Source: Leucaena leucocephala (lineage: Eukaryota > Streptophyta > Magnoliopsida > Fabales > Fabaceae). From it: a stretch of 64,000 bases of DNA. Location: positions 10,478,001 through 10,542,000 of the forward strand of contig CM073558.1 in the NCBI GenBank assembly GCA_037074615.1. Direction: 5' to 3'. The translations under genes and the position numbers were made by a program. The notes beneath the pieces were generated by a model. The model ran no database searches. It saw only the letters and a program-made list of their open reading frames with translations, and was not told the origin of the DNA. Positions within the stretch are counted from its first letter, which is position 1. The number at the start of each line of letters is the position of its first letter. Below are positions 33,545 to 44,500 of the stretch, in pieces.

Positions 33545-35502
33545 TGTTGGAAATCGTGCCCTAGGGGCCAATCATTGTCTTATGAACATTATTGATTTAT
33601 GAATTTATTAATTGAGTTATCATATTATTTGCATGTTTACTATGATGACCATCCTTGGATAATTCATGATATTATCCTAAATGTCCCTGGTCGATCATCT
33701 ATATGGGAGCACAGATGAAATAAGACCAGTATGACTTTGAAGATGTATAGAGATATAAATCAAAGTCATAAGCACATGTAAGAGTACAGGGTGTTGGACC
33801 GACCCGCTATGAGAGAACTGCATGGGTAACGTCATAAGCTTCTCTCATATACAAACCATGTCAATATGCCCTCTGACCTGAGATCATCATGGATTCCTAC
33901 ATGACAAAACGCTCAGCTTTGACCTAGTCAAAAGTCACTTTTGACCGAGTGATCATAAAGACTATGTTCGGGCTTAGTGGTTTTTCATGCGGAGGAATGT
34001 GAATGGTCAAGATGGAATTTGTCCCTCATATTCGTGGAGAGATATTACTGGGCCCCTCGATGAGTAAGTCTGAGAAATGTATGGCCATACTGTAATGGAA
34101 AGGTAGTTCCATTTCTATAGTCAGACTACTCAGGGATCGAGAAAGTAACGGTCGAGAATAGGAGGATGACATCGTCCATGCCTCATCCATGACCAAAATA
34201 TCGCGTGACAGAAGGGACATGATATGGTTGTATAAAAGGTTACATCATTTATCGATCCTCATATGATTTGGGTAGTCGTTATGTCTTGCTAGAGACCGCT
34301 TGCGACTTGTGGGCTAGTATAGCAAATGGCCCACTGCCAACTTCATATGGGCCTACAGGGTCACACACAAAATAGCCCAACACGAGCTATGATGTCCAGA
34401 TTCATTGAATCTAAGACATGTCCAGATTCAATGAATGATCCAGGTGAATGTATATATATTTATTTATATTTATATTCGTATATATATAAATTCGTATATA
34501 TATATTATATATATGAGATATATGAGATTTAATTTATAAGGATAAATTAAATCCCTATCACGTTTGAATTCGAAATTCAAATTGATAGGATATCTCATAT
34601 AAGAGATATTTATAAGATTTAATTTATAAGGATAAATTAAATCTCTATCACGTTTGAATTCGAAATTCAAATTGATAGGATATCTCATATAAGAGATATT
34701 TATAAGATTTAATTTATAAGGATAAATTAAATCTCTATCACGTTTGAATTCGAAGTTCAAATTGATAGGATATCTCATATAAGAGATATTTATAAGATTT
34801 AATTTTAAGGATAAATTAAATCCCTATCATGTTTGAATTTGAAATTCAAATTGATAGGATATCTCAAATTTGTGTTATGAGAATAAATCAAATATAGTTC
34901 AGTCTCATCTTTATTTAAAGTTAAATAAATAGGTAATTAAATCTGTGGGATGGATTTAATATTATTTATTTAATTAGTTTCTTATAAAATTATACAATAT
35001 ATGATATTGTATTATTTTTCGGAATTAATATAAGATTAACTCCTAAAATCCTTTTCGGTTAGGAAAAACGTAGAGCATCCTATATATCTAATATTAGGAG
35101 CTACGTTTTGAAACAGACACACACATAGAACACAGAAAGGCCGAAGGGGACTCTGCAAAAGGTTTGCAGATAAGAAACTGCCAAAATAGAGACGGAGAGG
35201 ACGAACTCTTGAGAAAGCCCTGGAGGGACAAGAGACGCTAGCACGTCGTTCGTGGTTGAAAAGCTATTCGTGTGGATACCAGTAGAGGAAGCCGACCTGA
35301 GTCGTCGACTTCTTGTGATCAGAAAGGGAGCACGAGCCGCAGAGCGAAGCTGTGAACGTCGTGATCGAAAGCTGTGGAAGTCGCTGAGGCACACTAAGGG
35401 TAATACTTCTTCCCACTTGACTTAAACACATACGGTAGATCCTGGCAAGGAATGGAAAAATTTTTAAATTAATTTCCGCTGCGTGTCTTACAATTCCTTA
35501 CA
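33545..35502 (+). mobile_element. Family D solo LTR (1958 bp)
   Basis: It runs from TGTTGGAAATCGTGCC to CAATTCCTTACA, flanked by perfect 5-bp duplications ATTAG (33540-33544 and 35503-35507). The host LTR phrase reads through when it is removed. It contains an AT-rich promoter-like stretch (34450-34520), a 90-bp tandem array and a GC-richer end (35100-35460), likely R/U5. The antisense open frame at 35101-35394 is also open in the other D LTR (22592-22885), but I do not call it a gene. Confidence 0.92.
34515..34870 (+). repeat. 90-bp tandem repeat in D LTR, about four units
   Basis: The word CGTTTGAATTCGAAATTCAA starts at 34561 and recurs at 34651 and 34741, then in decayed form near 34829. 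Unit length is 90 bases and units are nearly identical except the last. The other D LTR has two units. Each unit contains palindromes (GAATTCGAAATTC, AAATATCTCTTATATGAGA-like) and may form secondary structure in element RNA. Confidence 0.9.
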
Positions 35503-37597
35503 ATTAGGTGTCCCATGAGCTAGCCCACATGATGTCATAATTATTCTTTTTAGAAAAAGTTAAATCTAAGATTAAATGTGAGCCCTTGGATCAAATAGTA
35601 ACCAAATTAATCTTGGCCTTCCATTTTTACCCAAATTTCTCTATAAATGCCCCCTCATTTCAGACGTATTCGGAAGACCTTGGAATCATGGGGAAACTCT
35701 TACAAAATTTCCACTCAACCAAGAAAGAAGCACACAACTTGAAGCAAGAAGCAAGGTAATCATCTCCCTTGATCTTGATCTTTGTTCTAGCAAGTTAGCT
35801 CTTGGTTTTAGGGGTTTTTGCGCTCTATTTCCCATATAGTTGCTGCTGGAAGTGCTGTCCATATGGGGTTGGAATATGAGTTTTATGTTATGGATAGTTT
35901 AGACAAGCTTAAACAAGCTATAATCAAGTGGTATAAGCTTGGGAATTCAAGTATGTTTAGATTTAGGGTTTTGTGTTCTTGCTGGTACTGTATGTGGTAC
36001 TGTTCATATGATGGAATTTCATGATTTTAATGCTTCCAATGAGTTTAAAATGGAAAATTGTGTGGGGATAAAGTAGGAGAACAAGTATTGGAAGCATTGG
36101 AATCAAAATGTGAATTTTTGGAAAGCAAGAGCACACATTTCGGTTTGGTACTGTAGCAATTGGTATGTTTTGATTTTGGAAATTCTGATTTCATATTTGG
36201 ATTCTACATGAAAAATTATGTGAAAATGAACCATGAGAATTTATTTTGGAAAGGTGGAAGTAGGAAACATAAATTAGAGAAAGAAAGGGAGCTAGTGAAA
36301 ACCTTGTCTTAGATTTGGTTTCAAGTTGAGTTGTAACTTGATATTATGTTGTAATGGCTAGGTTTTGAAATTTGTGAAGGAAGGAAATCACTTCAAGAAG
36401 GTCTTGACCAAGATAGCTAAGAGGTAGCAAGGATACCTTACTATAACTCATGTTTGTTTAATTGTTTTGCTTGCTTGTTGATTATGGTGTTTGGTTGAGC
36501 TTGAGCTTATATCATCATGTTATGATGAAGTATGAATTATTGCAACTCCTTGCAAGTTATGTCATGACAATATACATGTTAGAATTTGCTTATGCTATAT
36601 TATGAAGTAGCTCCCATCTCATGATAACATGTTAAGCATCCAATTATTCATGCATGATTATATAGTTTGTGTAACTTGCTATTGGGATTTTCATGAAATC
36701 TCATTCCTTCCATTTGTATAATCTTGTTAAAGGTGCTGGAACTTCACATGGAAAAAGGGTAAATGTTGATGATTAAGTTTGTATAATGAGTTATATGACT
36801 TACATAACACTATGAGATGATATGCTAGTATGTATGGTGTATGTTTCTTTAACCCTGTTCTGAGGCTGTGGTGATGTGACGATGATTGTGACACTTATAT
36901 TATGATTTTTAGTTTGAAATTTGGCATGATTATAGTTAAGATACAGAGATTTAAATGAACACCAAGAACACCTCATTTGGTTAAGAATTCAAATTGTTAT
37001 GATTTTTCTAAGTTGAAGTTAAAATCTGGACTTGAGATGAAGTAAGAGTTTAGAGGCAGTGACGTTCACACGATGATTTCATATAACAAATGAATGAGTT
37101 TGTCTATTAAATTTTATGAGCTTAAATAGGATGTCTAGATTTGTCTATTAAATTTTATCAGCTTAAAGAGGACGTCTAGAGCTTTAATTCCATAGGTAAC
37201 ACGGTTCATTTGGACAAGTAATGAAAGAGAAATGAATTTTTAAAGTTAAGGCAAAGAAACTGGAACTTCCATTTTTTACCAAATAAACAGTAATTTTCAA
37301 TGATTAAACTGATGTTATTAAGACAATGGAACTTCAGTTTTATATTTTCCCCTCAAAGTTCAATGAAAGAGCTTTCATTGGAAATTGGAATCAACTCATT
37401 TCAATTTTTCTACATTTAATTATAAATTTTCAAAGTAGGGTACATGTTTTGGAATTACAAAATGAATAGTGAAAGTGAACAGTACCCGAGAATTATCTTT
37501 TGAAAATGAAGGTTTCTAAAGCAAAAAGCTATGTAATGGGTTCCAATGACTGGTGAATGAGTATAATTGAGGTGGAAAATAAGGCTGTGACACTTTC

Positions 37598-38399
37598 AAT
37601 TTCCAAGGATTGCTCATTCCCATATAACTTTGATACAATTTCATCATCTCTAGTGATAATGTTTTTGGAAAGGAATTTATGAGTGATTTTACAGGAATAC
37701 AAGACATTGTGGAAGCTGGAAGTAGAACAAACAACGAGGGGTCGAGTTTATGTGACCACAAGTCGCGATGTCAAGACCTCAACATCACGATGAGATATGA
37801 ACCTACTGAGGAGTAGACTCTTTGTGCAATAGGGTAACGACAGGTTGATTATTTGATTGTGATAAATAACTCTCGAGATATAAAGTCACAACGTGTAAAT
37901 GACGAAGTCGCGACTAAATATTGGGATACTAAGGAAGAGACTCTCTATGATCCCAAGTCATGACTAAATGACGATTACGCCGTGACCAAACATTTCAGAG
38001 ACACTCACTGTCAATTTGAGTAATGACGAGAAGTTAAAGATAAGCCTGAGACGTCACAACCACAAATGGCAGACACAACCAATAAATCTCAAATTCCTTC
38101 AATTCCACATTCCGCTATTTTGGTTAAAGAGCCAATATGTTCTAACTCTACTTACCCTTACTCACATTCACTAATTACCTCTCATACTTTAACATTCTTA
38201 AATGATTTGATCTCAAATAATGATACAGTATTGAAGCAAATTGATCTCAACTATGTTGCAGCTGTAGACAACTTAAGCTTGGTACAACTCCTTATGAGAT
38301 TACAGGGAAGATGAAATGTCCTAATGAGCTGAATATGAGCAACATCTAAGGATCTATAAAATGGAATATTTCTAATTTAAATGATTTCCCTATTTGATC
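37598..38399 (+). mobile_element. T spacer between protease and RT, rich in GTCGCGAC-like words
   Basis: No protein domain is recognisable. Copies of a palindromic word occur at 37761 (AGTCGCGATG), 37905-37916 (AAGTCGCGACTA) and 37955-37966 (AAGTCATGACTA). An 82-codon open frame at 38066-38314 (MADTTNKSQIP...) could be a remnant of the protease-RT linker but has no motif I know. Length and composition suggest decayed, partly deleted polyprotein sequence. Confidence 0.5.
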
Positions 38400-39960
38400 C
38401 CTTCTATTGTCTAACCCCTAGAATTAGAGTTAAAAGATTTACCTTATGACCTAAAGTATGCTTAACTTGAGCCAGAATCAAAATTGCCAGTAATAATTTC
38501 CAGTTCTTTAACTGATAGTGACGAGTCTAGGTTATTAAGTGTGCTTATAAAGAATAGAGAGGCCTTGGGTTGGCAATTAGCTGATATAAAAGGGATAGAT
38601 GCCGTTATTTGCACTAATAAGATTTTGCTAAGTGAAGATTCAAAGCCAATTAAACAACCCCAAAAAAGAGTAAATCCATTGATCTCTGATGTGGTTAGGA
38701 AGGAGATTAGTAAATTGTTAAAGGCATGAATCATATCTACTATTTCAGATAGTGAACGGGTATCTTCTGTGCATGTGGTGCCTAAAAAGAGTGGACTGAC
38801 AGTAGTAAAGAATGAGAATAATGAATTGATACCTAATAGAGTGCAAAATTCATGGAGGGTTTATATTGATTATCGAAAGTTGAATGATTCTACTAGGAAA
38901 AATCATTTTCCCTTCCCTTTTATTGACCAAATGCTTGAGAGATTAGCAAGGAAAAGCCATTATTGCTTCCTAGATAGGTATTCAGGATATTTCTAGATTC
39001 TAATAGATACAAGGGACCAAGAAAAGGCCACATTTACATGCCCTTTTGGTACATATGCCTATAAAAGAATGCCATTTGGTTTGTGTAATGCCCTGAACAT
39101 ATTTTAGCATTGTATGATTCCTATATTTGCCAATTTTATTGAAAAATGCATGGATGTGTTCATGGATGATTTTACTATATATGGCAATTCTTTTGATGAG
39201 TGTTTAGAGAGCCTTAATAGCATCCTTGCTAGATGAATTAAGAAAAAATTGGTTTTGAACTTCAAAAAGTACAATTTCATGGTTGATCATAGAATAGTAC
39301 TTGGACATCTTATATCTAGCAAGGGAATTTAGGTGGATAAAATGAAAATTGAAGTCATTTCCTTGTTTCCCTACCCAACAACTTTAAAAGAACTTTGATC
39401 TTTTCTGGGGCACATTGGATTTTATATAAGGTTCATCAAAGACTTTAGTAAAATTACTTTGCCATTCTTAAAGCTTCTTCAAAAAGACACTGAATTTATC
39501 TTTTCTGCTGATTGCAAATAGGCTTTTGAAAAACTGAAGGATAGGTTGGTTTCTCCACCTATCCTAACTTCACTAGATTGGGATCTTCCTTTTGAACTAT
39601 CATGTGATGCTTCCAATTATGCTATGGGAACTGTGATAGGACAAAAGGAAGGTAATTTATCTAAGGTGATTGCCTATGCTTCAAAAACACTTGATTCTGC
39701 TCAAATTAATTATACCACTACTGAGAAATAATTGTTTGCAATTATAGTGGCTTTGGATAAATTCAGAGCATATATCATTAACTCTAAAGTTGTTGTTTAC
39801 ACATATCATGCAGCAGTCAAGTACTTATTCCATAAACCTCAATCTAAGCCAAGACTTCTACTATGGATGCTACTGCTTCAAGAGTTCGATATAGAAGTGA
39901 CAGATCGAGTTTGAAATATGAACCACGTTGCAGATTAGCTAAGCAGATTACCAACAGAGA
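38400..39960 (+). pseudogene. Athila-type reverse transcriptase and RNase H of T
   Basis: Blocks in order: LPVIISSSLTDSDESRLLSV, PQKRVNPLISDVVRKEI, SSVHVVPKKSGLT, WRVYIDYRKLN, FPFIDQMLERLA, FTCPFGTYAYKRMPFGLCNA, catalytic VFMDDF (FMDD at 39159-39170, intact), HIGFYIRFIKDFSKI. RNase H follows with LPFELSCDASNYAMG (~39586), YASKTL and NHVAD-LSRLPTE (~39920-39960). One frame holds throughout from 38484. It is broken by stops at 38727, 38994, 39106, 39235, 39330, 39729 and others, with no obvious indel. The set is diagnostic of the Athila/Tat branch. Confidence 0.88.
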
Positions 39961-41290
39961 CAAGGGGAGTACTTAGTTCTGATCTTTTTTATGATTTTTT
40001 CCCCTTATCAATCTCTTTGTTTGGTTACTATTGTAGAACCTTGGTATGCTCATTTAGTTAATTTCATTGAGATTGGCCTAATCCCATCTCGTTTGTCTAA
40101 ATTTTAGGCCCAAAAGCTCAAGAGTGAATCTACATACTTTATTTGGGATAACCCTTTTTTGTGGAGGTTATGCTCATATCAAGTATTAAGATGATGTGTC
40201 ACAGACCAAGATCACAAATCAGTTTTGGAAGCTTGTTATTTATGGGTTTGTGGTAGTTATTTTAGGGGAAAAAGGATGGCACATAGGGTCCTTGAATCTG
40301 ATTTTTATTGGCCTTCCCTTTTCAAAGATGCTTTTGAGTTTTGTAGAGCCTGTGATAGGTACCAAATATTTGAGGGGATTAATAAAAGGCATGAGATGAC
40401 ATAACAACCTATTTTGTTTTATGAGGTTTTTGATGTTTAGGGAATCGATTTCATGCGATCTTTTCCATCCTCAGCTGGATTTCATTACATTTTATTGGTT
40501 GTAGACTATTTATCTAGGTGGGTAGAGGCCATTCCTACAAGACTAGATAATGCACAAATGGGCTTTAAGTTTCCAAGGTCTTATATCTTTAGTAGATTTA
40601 GAGTGCCAGAAGCATTAATTAGTGACCAAGGTACCTACTTCTGCAAAAAGCTAATCAACAACTTACTAGCAAAATATAATGTAACCCACGAAATCTCAAC
40701 CCCATATCATCCTCAAACTAATGGTCTAGTAGAGGTTTCTAATAGGGAAATTAAGAACATTCTAGAAAAGATTGTTAAGCCATCCAATAAGGATTAGGAT
40801 TTAAGACTTGATGATGCTTTATGGTCATACAAAACAACTTTCAAAACCCCTATGGGCTTGTCCATTTATAGGACATATTTTGGGAAGGCTTGCATATGCC
40901 TGTGAAAATAGAGCATATGACATTTTGGGCAGTGAAGGCTTGTAATGAGAACCTTGTATTAGGTAGTTTAGAGAGGTTATTGCAGATTCAAGAGCTGGAG
41001 GAGATTAAGTTGGATGCCTATAGTAGCTCTAAGATTTATAAATTGAAGACAAAAGTAATCCATGATCCTCATATTTTGAGGAAGAGGTTTAAGGAGGGTG
41101 ATAGAGTGTTAAGGTACCAAGCTAGGTTCAAGTTCAAACATGGTAAATTCAAAACTAGCTGGGATGGACCTTACACAGTTGTTAAAGTCTAAGAATTTGG
41201 GATGATTGAATTGAAGGAGGAGGCAATAGGAAAAATCTTCCAGTCCAATGGCCACCGTTTGACACTTTATGAGGAATATGTTTTGTCGCC
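39961..41290 (+). pseudogene. Athila-type integrase of T
   Basis: It is decayed by stops and frame changes. The zinc domain survives as EFCRACDRYQ (~40330-40360). The catalytic core gives GIDFMRSFPSS (~40442), LISDQGTYFCKK (~40615) and TNGLVEVSNREIKNIL (~40720), containing the D, D and E positions. The C-terminal part at 40890-41192 reads MPVKIEHMTFWAVKACN ... FKTSWDGPYTVVKV, the usual end of Athila integrase. A short tail to about 41290 (RLYEEYVLSP-like) ends pol. No env-like ORF follows. Confidence 0.85.
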
Positions 41291-41479
41291 TTAAGGCCAG
41301 GTTGTCCATTTCCTTTCTCTTACCTATTACAAATTTTCCTAATGTGATATATGCTTGACATTTTGGTTTGATGATTTGAAAAGGGATGAACCAGTAGAAG
41401 TAGTAGTTAATTTTTATGCTTAATGATTCAATAGGATATTGTTTCATCTTAGTTTGTTTCTATTTTTGAATAATACCCC
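41291..41479 (+). mobile_element. T sequence 3' of pol
   Basis: This is non-coding AT-rich DNA between the end of integrase and the LINE fragment. The reverse-strand open frame at 41109-41447 is the shadow of integrase and is not a gene. The boundary with the LINE fragment is uncertain by about 30 bases. Confidence 0.4.
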
Positions 41480-42297
41480 TGTGTCACCCATCAGGTTTTA
41501 AACACAAGAGTTAAGTGGTGGCAGCTAAAGGGGGAGAAGAGAGAAACTTTTAAAAGAACTATGTTAAATGAAAGGATTTGGGAGGCACAGGAAAATGCTA
41601 ATATCATGTGGAAGGAAATGGCTGAGAAGGTCCGAGTGGTTGCTAAAGTAATTTTGGGAGAATCTAAAGGTTTTGGTCAACGAGATAAAGAGACTTGGTG
41701 GTGGAATGAGGACGTACAAGCGAAAGTTAAGTCCAAGAGAAACTGTTTCAAAGCTATACACTTACGTAATAATACCAAAAATTGGGAAAAGTATCGTTTA
41801 GCTAAGAAGAAAACTAAGAAGGCGGTGAGTACAACTCTTTTTAAGGTGTTTGAGGAATTTTATAAGGAGTTAGGGACAAAATGGGGAGAACGAAAGATTT
41901 CCAAGATTGCTAGAGACAGGGAAAGGAAATCGAGGGATTTGGATCAAGTATGATGTATTAAGGATGAAGATGGCAATGTTTTGGTTACAGATAGTGATAT
42001 TAAAGAACGGTGGGAGACCTATTCTTACAAATTGTTTAATGACGAGGGAGGAGGGTCGAGTTATGAGCTAGAGGATTTAACATGAGAAGTTAAACCAAAT
42101 TTGGCATTTTACCGTAGGATCCGTGTTGGCGAGGTTAAAGAGGCACTTAAGAAAATGGAAAATGGTAAAGCTGTTGGACCTGATGGTATTCCTATTGAAG
42201 TTTGGAAGTGTTTAGGTGAAATGGGGGTGGTGTGGTTTGCTAAACTTTTTAATGTGATCTTAAGTTCAAAGAAAATGCCAGATGAATGAAGGAAAGT
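41480..42297 (+). pseudogene. LINE (L1-like non-LTR) ORF2 fragment
   Basis: One frame reads RVKWWQLKGEKRETF (from ~41507), the typical linker after the plant L1 endonuclease. It continues through ETWWWNEDVQAKVKSKR and WEKYRLAKKKTKKAV to the start of RT (RIRVGEVKEALKKMENGKA, then VGPDGIPIEVWKCLG near 42180). The end is MPDE, a stop in place of Trp, RK, and loss of similarity near 42297. Stops lie at 41951 and 42083. Both ends are missing; no poly-A or target duplication was found. It is inserted in, or recombined into, T. Confidence 0.88.
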
Positions 42298-43032
42298 TTT
42301 CTGTTGCTGCTGAAGTTCAGATGGCAATGCAAAGCTAAGCTGTTGTGCTCTCTTGGAGGTGATGCTAAACTAAAATCCTTGAGCTGAATAGGGAGTTCAT
42401 TGTGTTTTTAATTCAGAGTTAAATGTATCGAGTTGATGTAGTTAGCTCTGTAATTATTGATGCAATTAGAGTAGTAGATGGCAAAGAAATAGGGAACCGA
42501 GTTGGATTTCTTATTTCTGTATAATTGACCTTTGATTGATTCTTATCTGTGATTGAGTTGAACATAGTTGTGATTAATTGAAGTGATTCTATAATAGAGT
42601 ACACTTGTATATGTTTAATTCTTATTTTGCTATCTCTAAGTTGAATGATTCATAATCTCTTTTAATGCTTATGAGTTGTAGTTTTGATTGAGATTTAGCT
42701 AGCGAGTTGTTAGCTAACATTCTAATTCAGCTGATTAACTTCTCATATTCTATGGATAATGAAGGTAAGGTAATCTCCAAGGGAACACACTTGTCATTCA
42801 TTCATCTCATCATCATAAATACTTAAAATCATAAACAATAGCATAGAATTTACTTTCAGTAGTTAGATTAAAACTCATCAAACACCATCTCTTTAACTTG
42901 TTAATTTGTGGCTCATTAGATTGATTAGGAACTTTTATATCTATTTAGGCTCCTTGTGGATCGACCTAGGTTAGCCTCTATTTTATTATTAGTTAGTTTT
43001 GTTTTGTTTGATAATTAAAATGACAGTTATCA
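42298..43032 (+). mobile_element. Probable LTR fragment with Athila-like 3' end
   Basis: The stretch 42945-43032 contains GGCTCCTTGTGGATCGACCT followed by ATGACAGTTATCA. This resembles the 3' end of Athila-lineage LTRs of a different subfamily from T's own LTR. No primer site follows at 43033. The left limit is set only by the end of LINE similarity. There is no coding sequence; open frames at 42109 and 42419 (minus) are short and unsupported. It may be a solo or truncated LTR, or T 3' sequence. Confidence 0.35.
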
Positions 43033-44486
43033 ACCTGACATGGAATTTTGGACTTAATATGCTCTCTGTGAAAATAAGTCACAACATGAGTGCCTTAGGT
43101 CGCAACAATATCTCTCTGTATACTTTAGTCCCAACCTATGTGTTGTATGGTTGTGACTACTTGTTGTAAATTCAGGGCAAGCACCGACGATGAAATTGGG
43201 TCGCGACCTTTACTACTTCAAGTCACGACCTGAGTGTGAAAATGTCCATTTACCTTCTTTTTGCTTTGTGCAATACTGTATAGAACGATTACTTTTGAGC
43301 TACTAAAGTTTTTTTCTTTATAAATAAATGATTCATTGCCCTCTTATTTTTAACCTTTTGCATGAAATAGTTTATAGAAACCATTGTCACACTTGAATTT
43401 TTGGAGATGGAAACTGAATTGGAAACACTCAAGTTTTCACTATTAAATTTAAGATTATTACATTATTCTGAGTGGTTACTTTAGAACTTTTAATCCGTTA
43501 TTCAAGAGGCTTTTCAATTATGATAAGTGTTTTAATGCCTAGCGAATGATGAACATTGTTTGAGACTTTAGCTTATGAGTAATTTAGATGAAAACCTTAG
43601 TTGGAAGGATTTTCAGCCTAAATTTCTATATTGAGTGGTTATTCAATTGGTTTATATCCTCTAGAACTAGTCTTAACTCTGAGTTGAAAATTTCTTACGC
43701 ATTTATCCTATTGAATATGATAGAGCCATTCATTTCTCAACTCTTTTATCCCAAACACAAACCCATCACACATTATATCCATAGTTAACCCTTTTAGCCC
43801 ATCAGTTTTCTTTTTCCATCATAGACAGTTATATATGCACGACACTCTTTTTGAAATAAACTTTTACTCATGATAGAAAATCATTGTTATTGTGATATTA
43901 TGCTACATCTTTTATATACAAGGTGCCAAAAAAAGAAAGAGATGGTGCAAGAAAAATTGAAGAAAGAAAATATAAATAAATTAGGCACTATTATCAACTC
44001 TTATTAGAATAATTACCACCTTTACATCTCGAAAGACATGAATTCATGGTATATATTCATCATCACATGCATATAGTACTTTCTATCCTTCTTATTCCAT
44101 TCCACATGTCTTATCTCCATCATTTCACCCTTAAATGACCTCTTGATTCTCTGTATGAATGTTATATAGTTGATGAGATTTAGGGCCATTACAAGCATAT
44201 GGTAAGATGTTTTTCAATTTGAATCTAAGTGAAAGAACCCTAACAATGAGAGGACATGGAGAGCTTCACACTTACATCATTAGAGAGAATCTATTGCGCT
44301 CATATAATTGAGGTTGATTTCAATTAGTGGTTAATTACTTGTCATTGCTCATATTATCATCTTTGCATTCCCAAAAGATGGTACATTAATTGTATTAAGG
44401 TTTTATTGTGGATTATGTTATTACCTCGGATTTAATAGATTTGGCTTAGGTGTACTTCATGTCTTTGTCTAGGAGTACAAAGGTTC
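43033..44486 (+). mobile_element. T 3' non-coding region before the polypurine tract
   Basis: No conserved protein is visible; the 66-codon frame at 43588 has no motif. It contains copies of the palindromic word: GGTCGCAAC (43098), GGTCGCGACC (43199-43208) and AGTCACGACC (43221-43230). These match those in T's leader and spacer and support assignment to T. Athila elements often carry an env-like ORF here; none is seen. Confidence 0.55.
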
Positions 44487-44499
44487 AAGTGTGGGGGAA
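44487..44499 (+). other. Polypurine tract of T
   Basis: AAGTGTGGGGGAA, the characteristic Athila/Tat polypurine tract, lies directly before TTGATAGAACAC, the start of the 3' LTR. It is intact. Confidence 0.85.
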
Positions 44500-44500
44500 T

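Larger units (their letters stand above)
32347..37592 (+). mobile_element. Family A solo LTR with perfect target duplication, carrying a D LTR
   Basis: It begins TGTCATATTC and ends GGCTGTGACA, flanked by CTTTC at 32342-32346 and 37593-37597. Without the D LTR it is about 3283 bp. It has U3 word repeats, a GATCAGTACCGGATTGGAC element (about 33473), a variant TATA box (TATAAATG, 35642-35649), and a 41-bp tandem duplication at 37100-37180. It has no internal region. T resumes at once on the right with non-coding sequence. Open frames at 31971 (minus), 35818 and 37516 (minus) are treated as chance. Confidence 0.92.

Noticed and set aside
34440..34520. TATA-rich stretch as a host promoter
   Set aside because: It is an AT-dinucleotide tract within the D LTR and missing in the other D copy.
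34470..34778. 102-codon minus-strand frame with three 30-residue repeats
   Set aside because: It is the 90-bp tandem repeat of the D LTR read in frame. The period is a multiple of three, which keeps it open. No start context or domain supports a protein.
38066..38314. 82-codon frame MADTTNKSQIP... as an independent gene
   Set aside because: It lies between protease and RT remnants of T, in a different frame from RT, with no recognisable domain. More likely decayed polyprotein linker.
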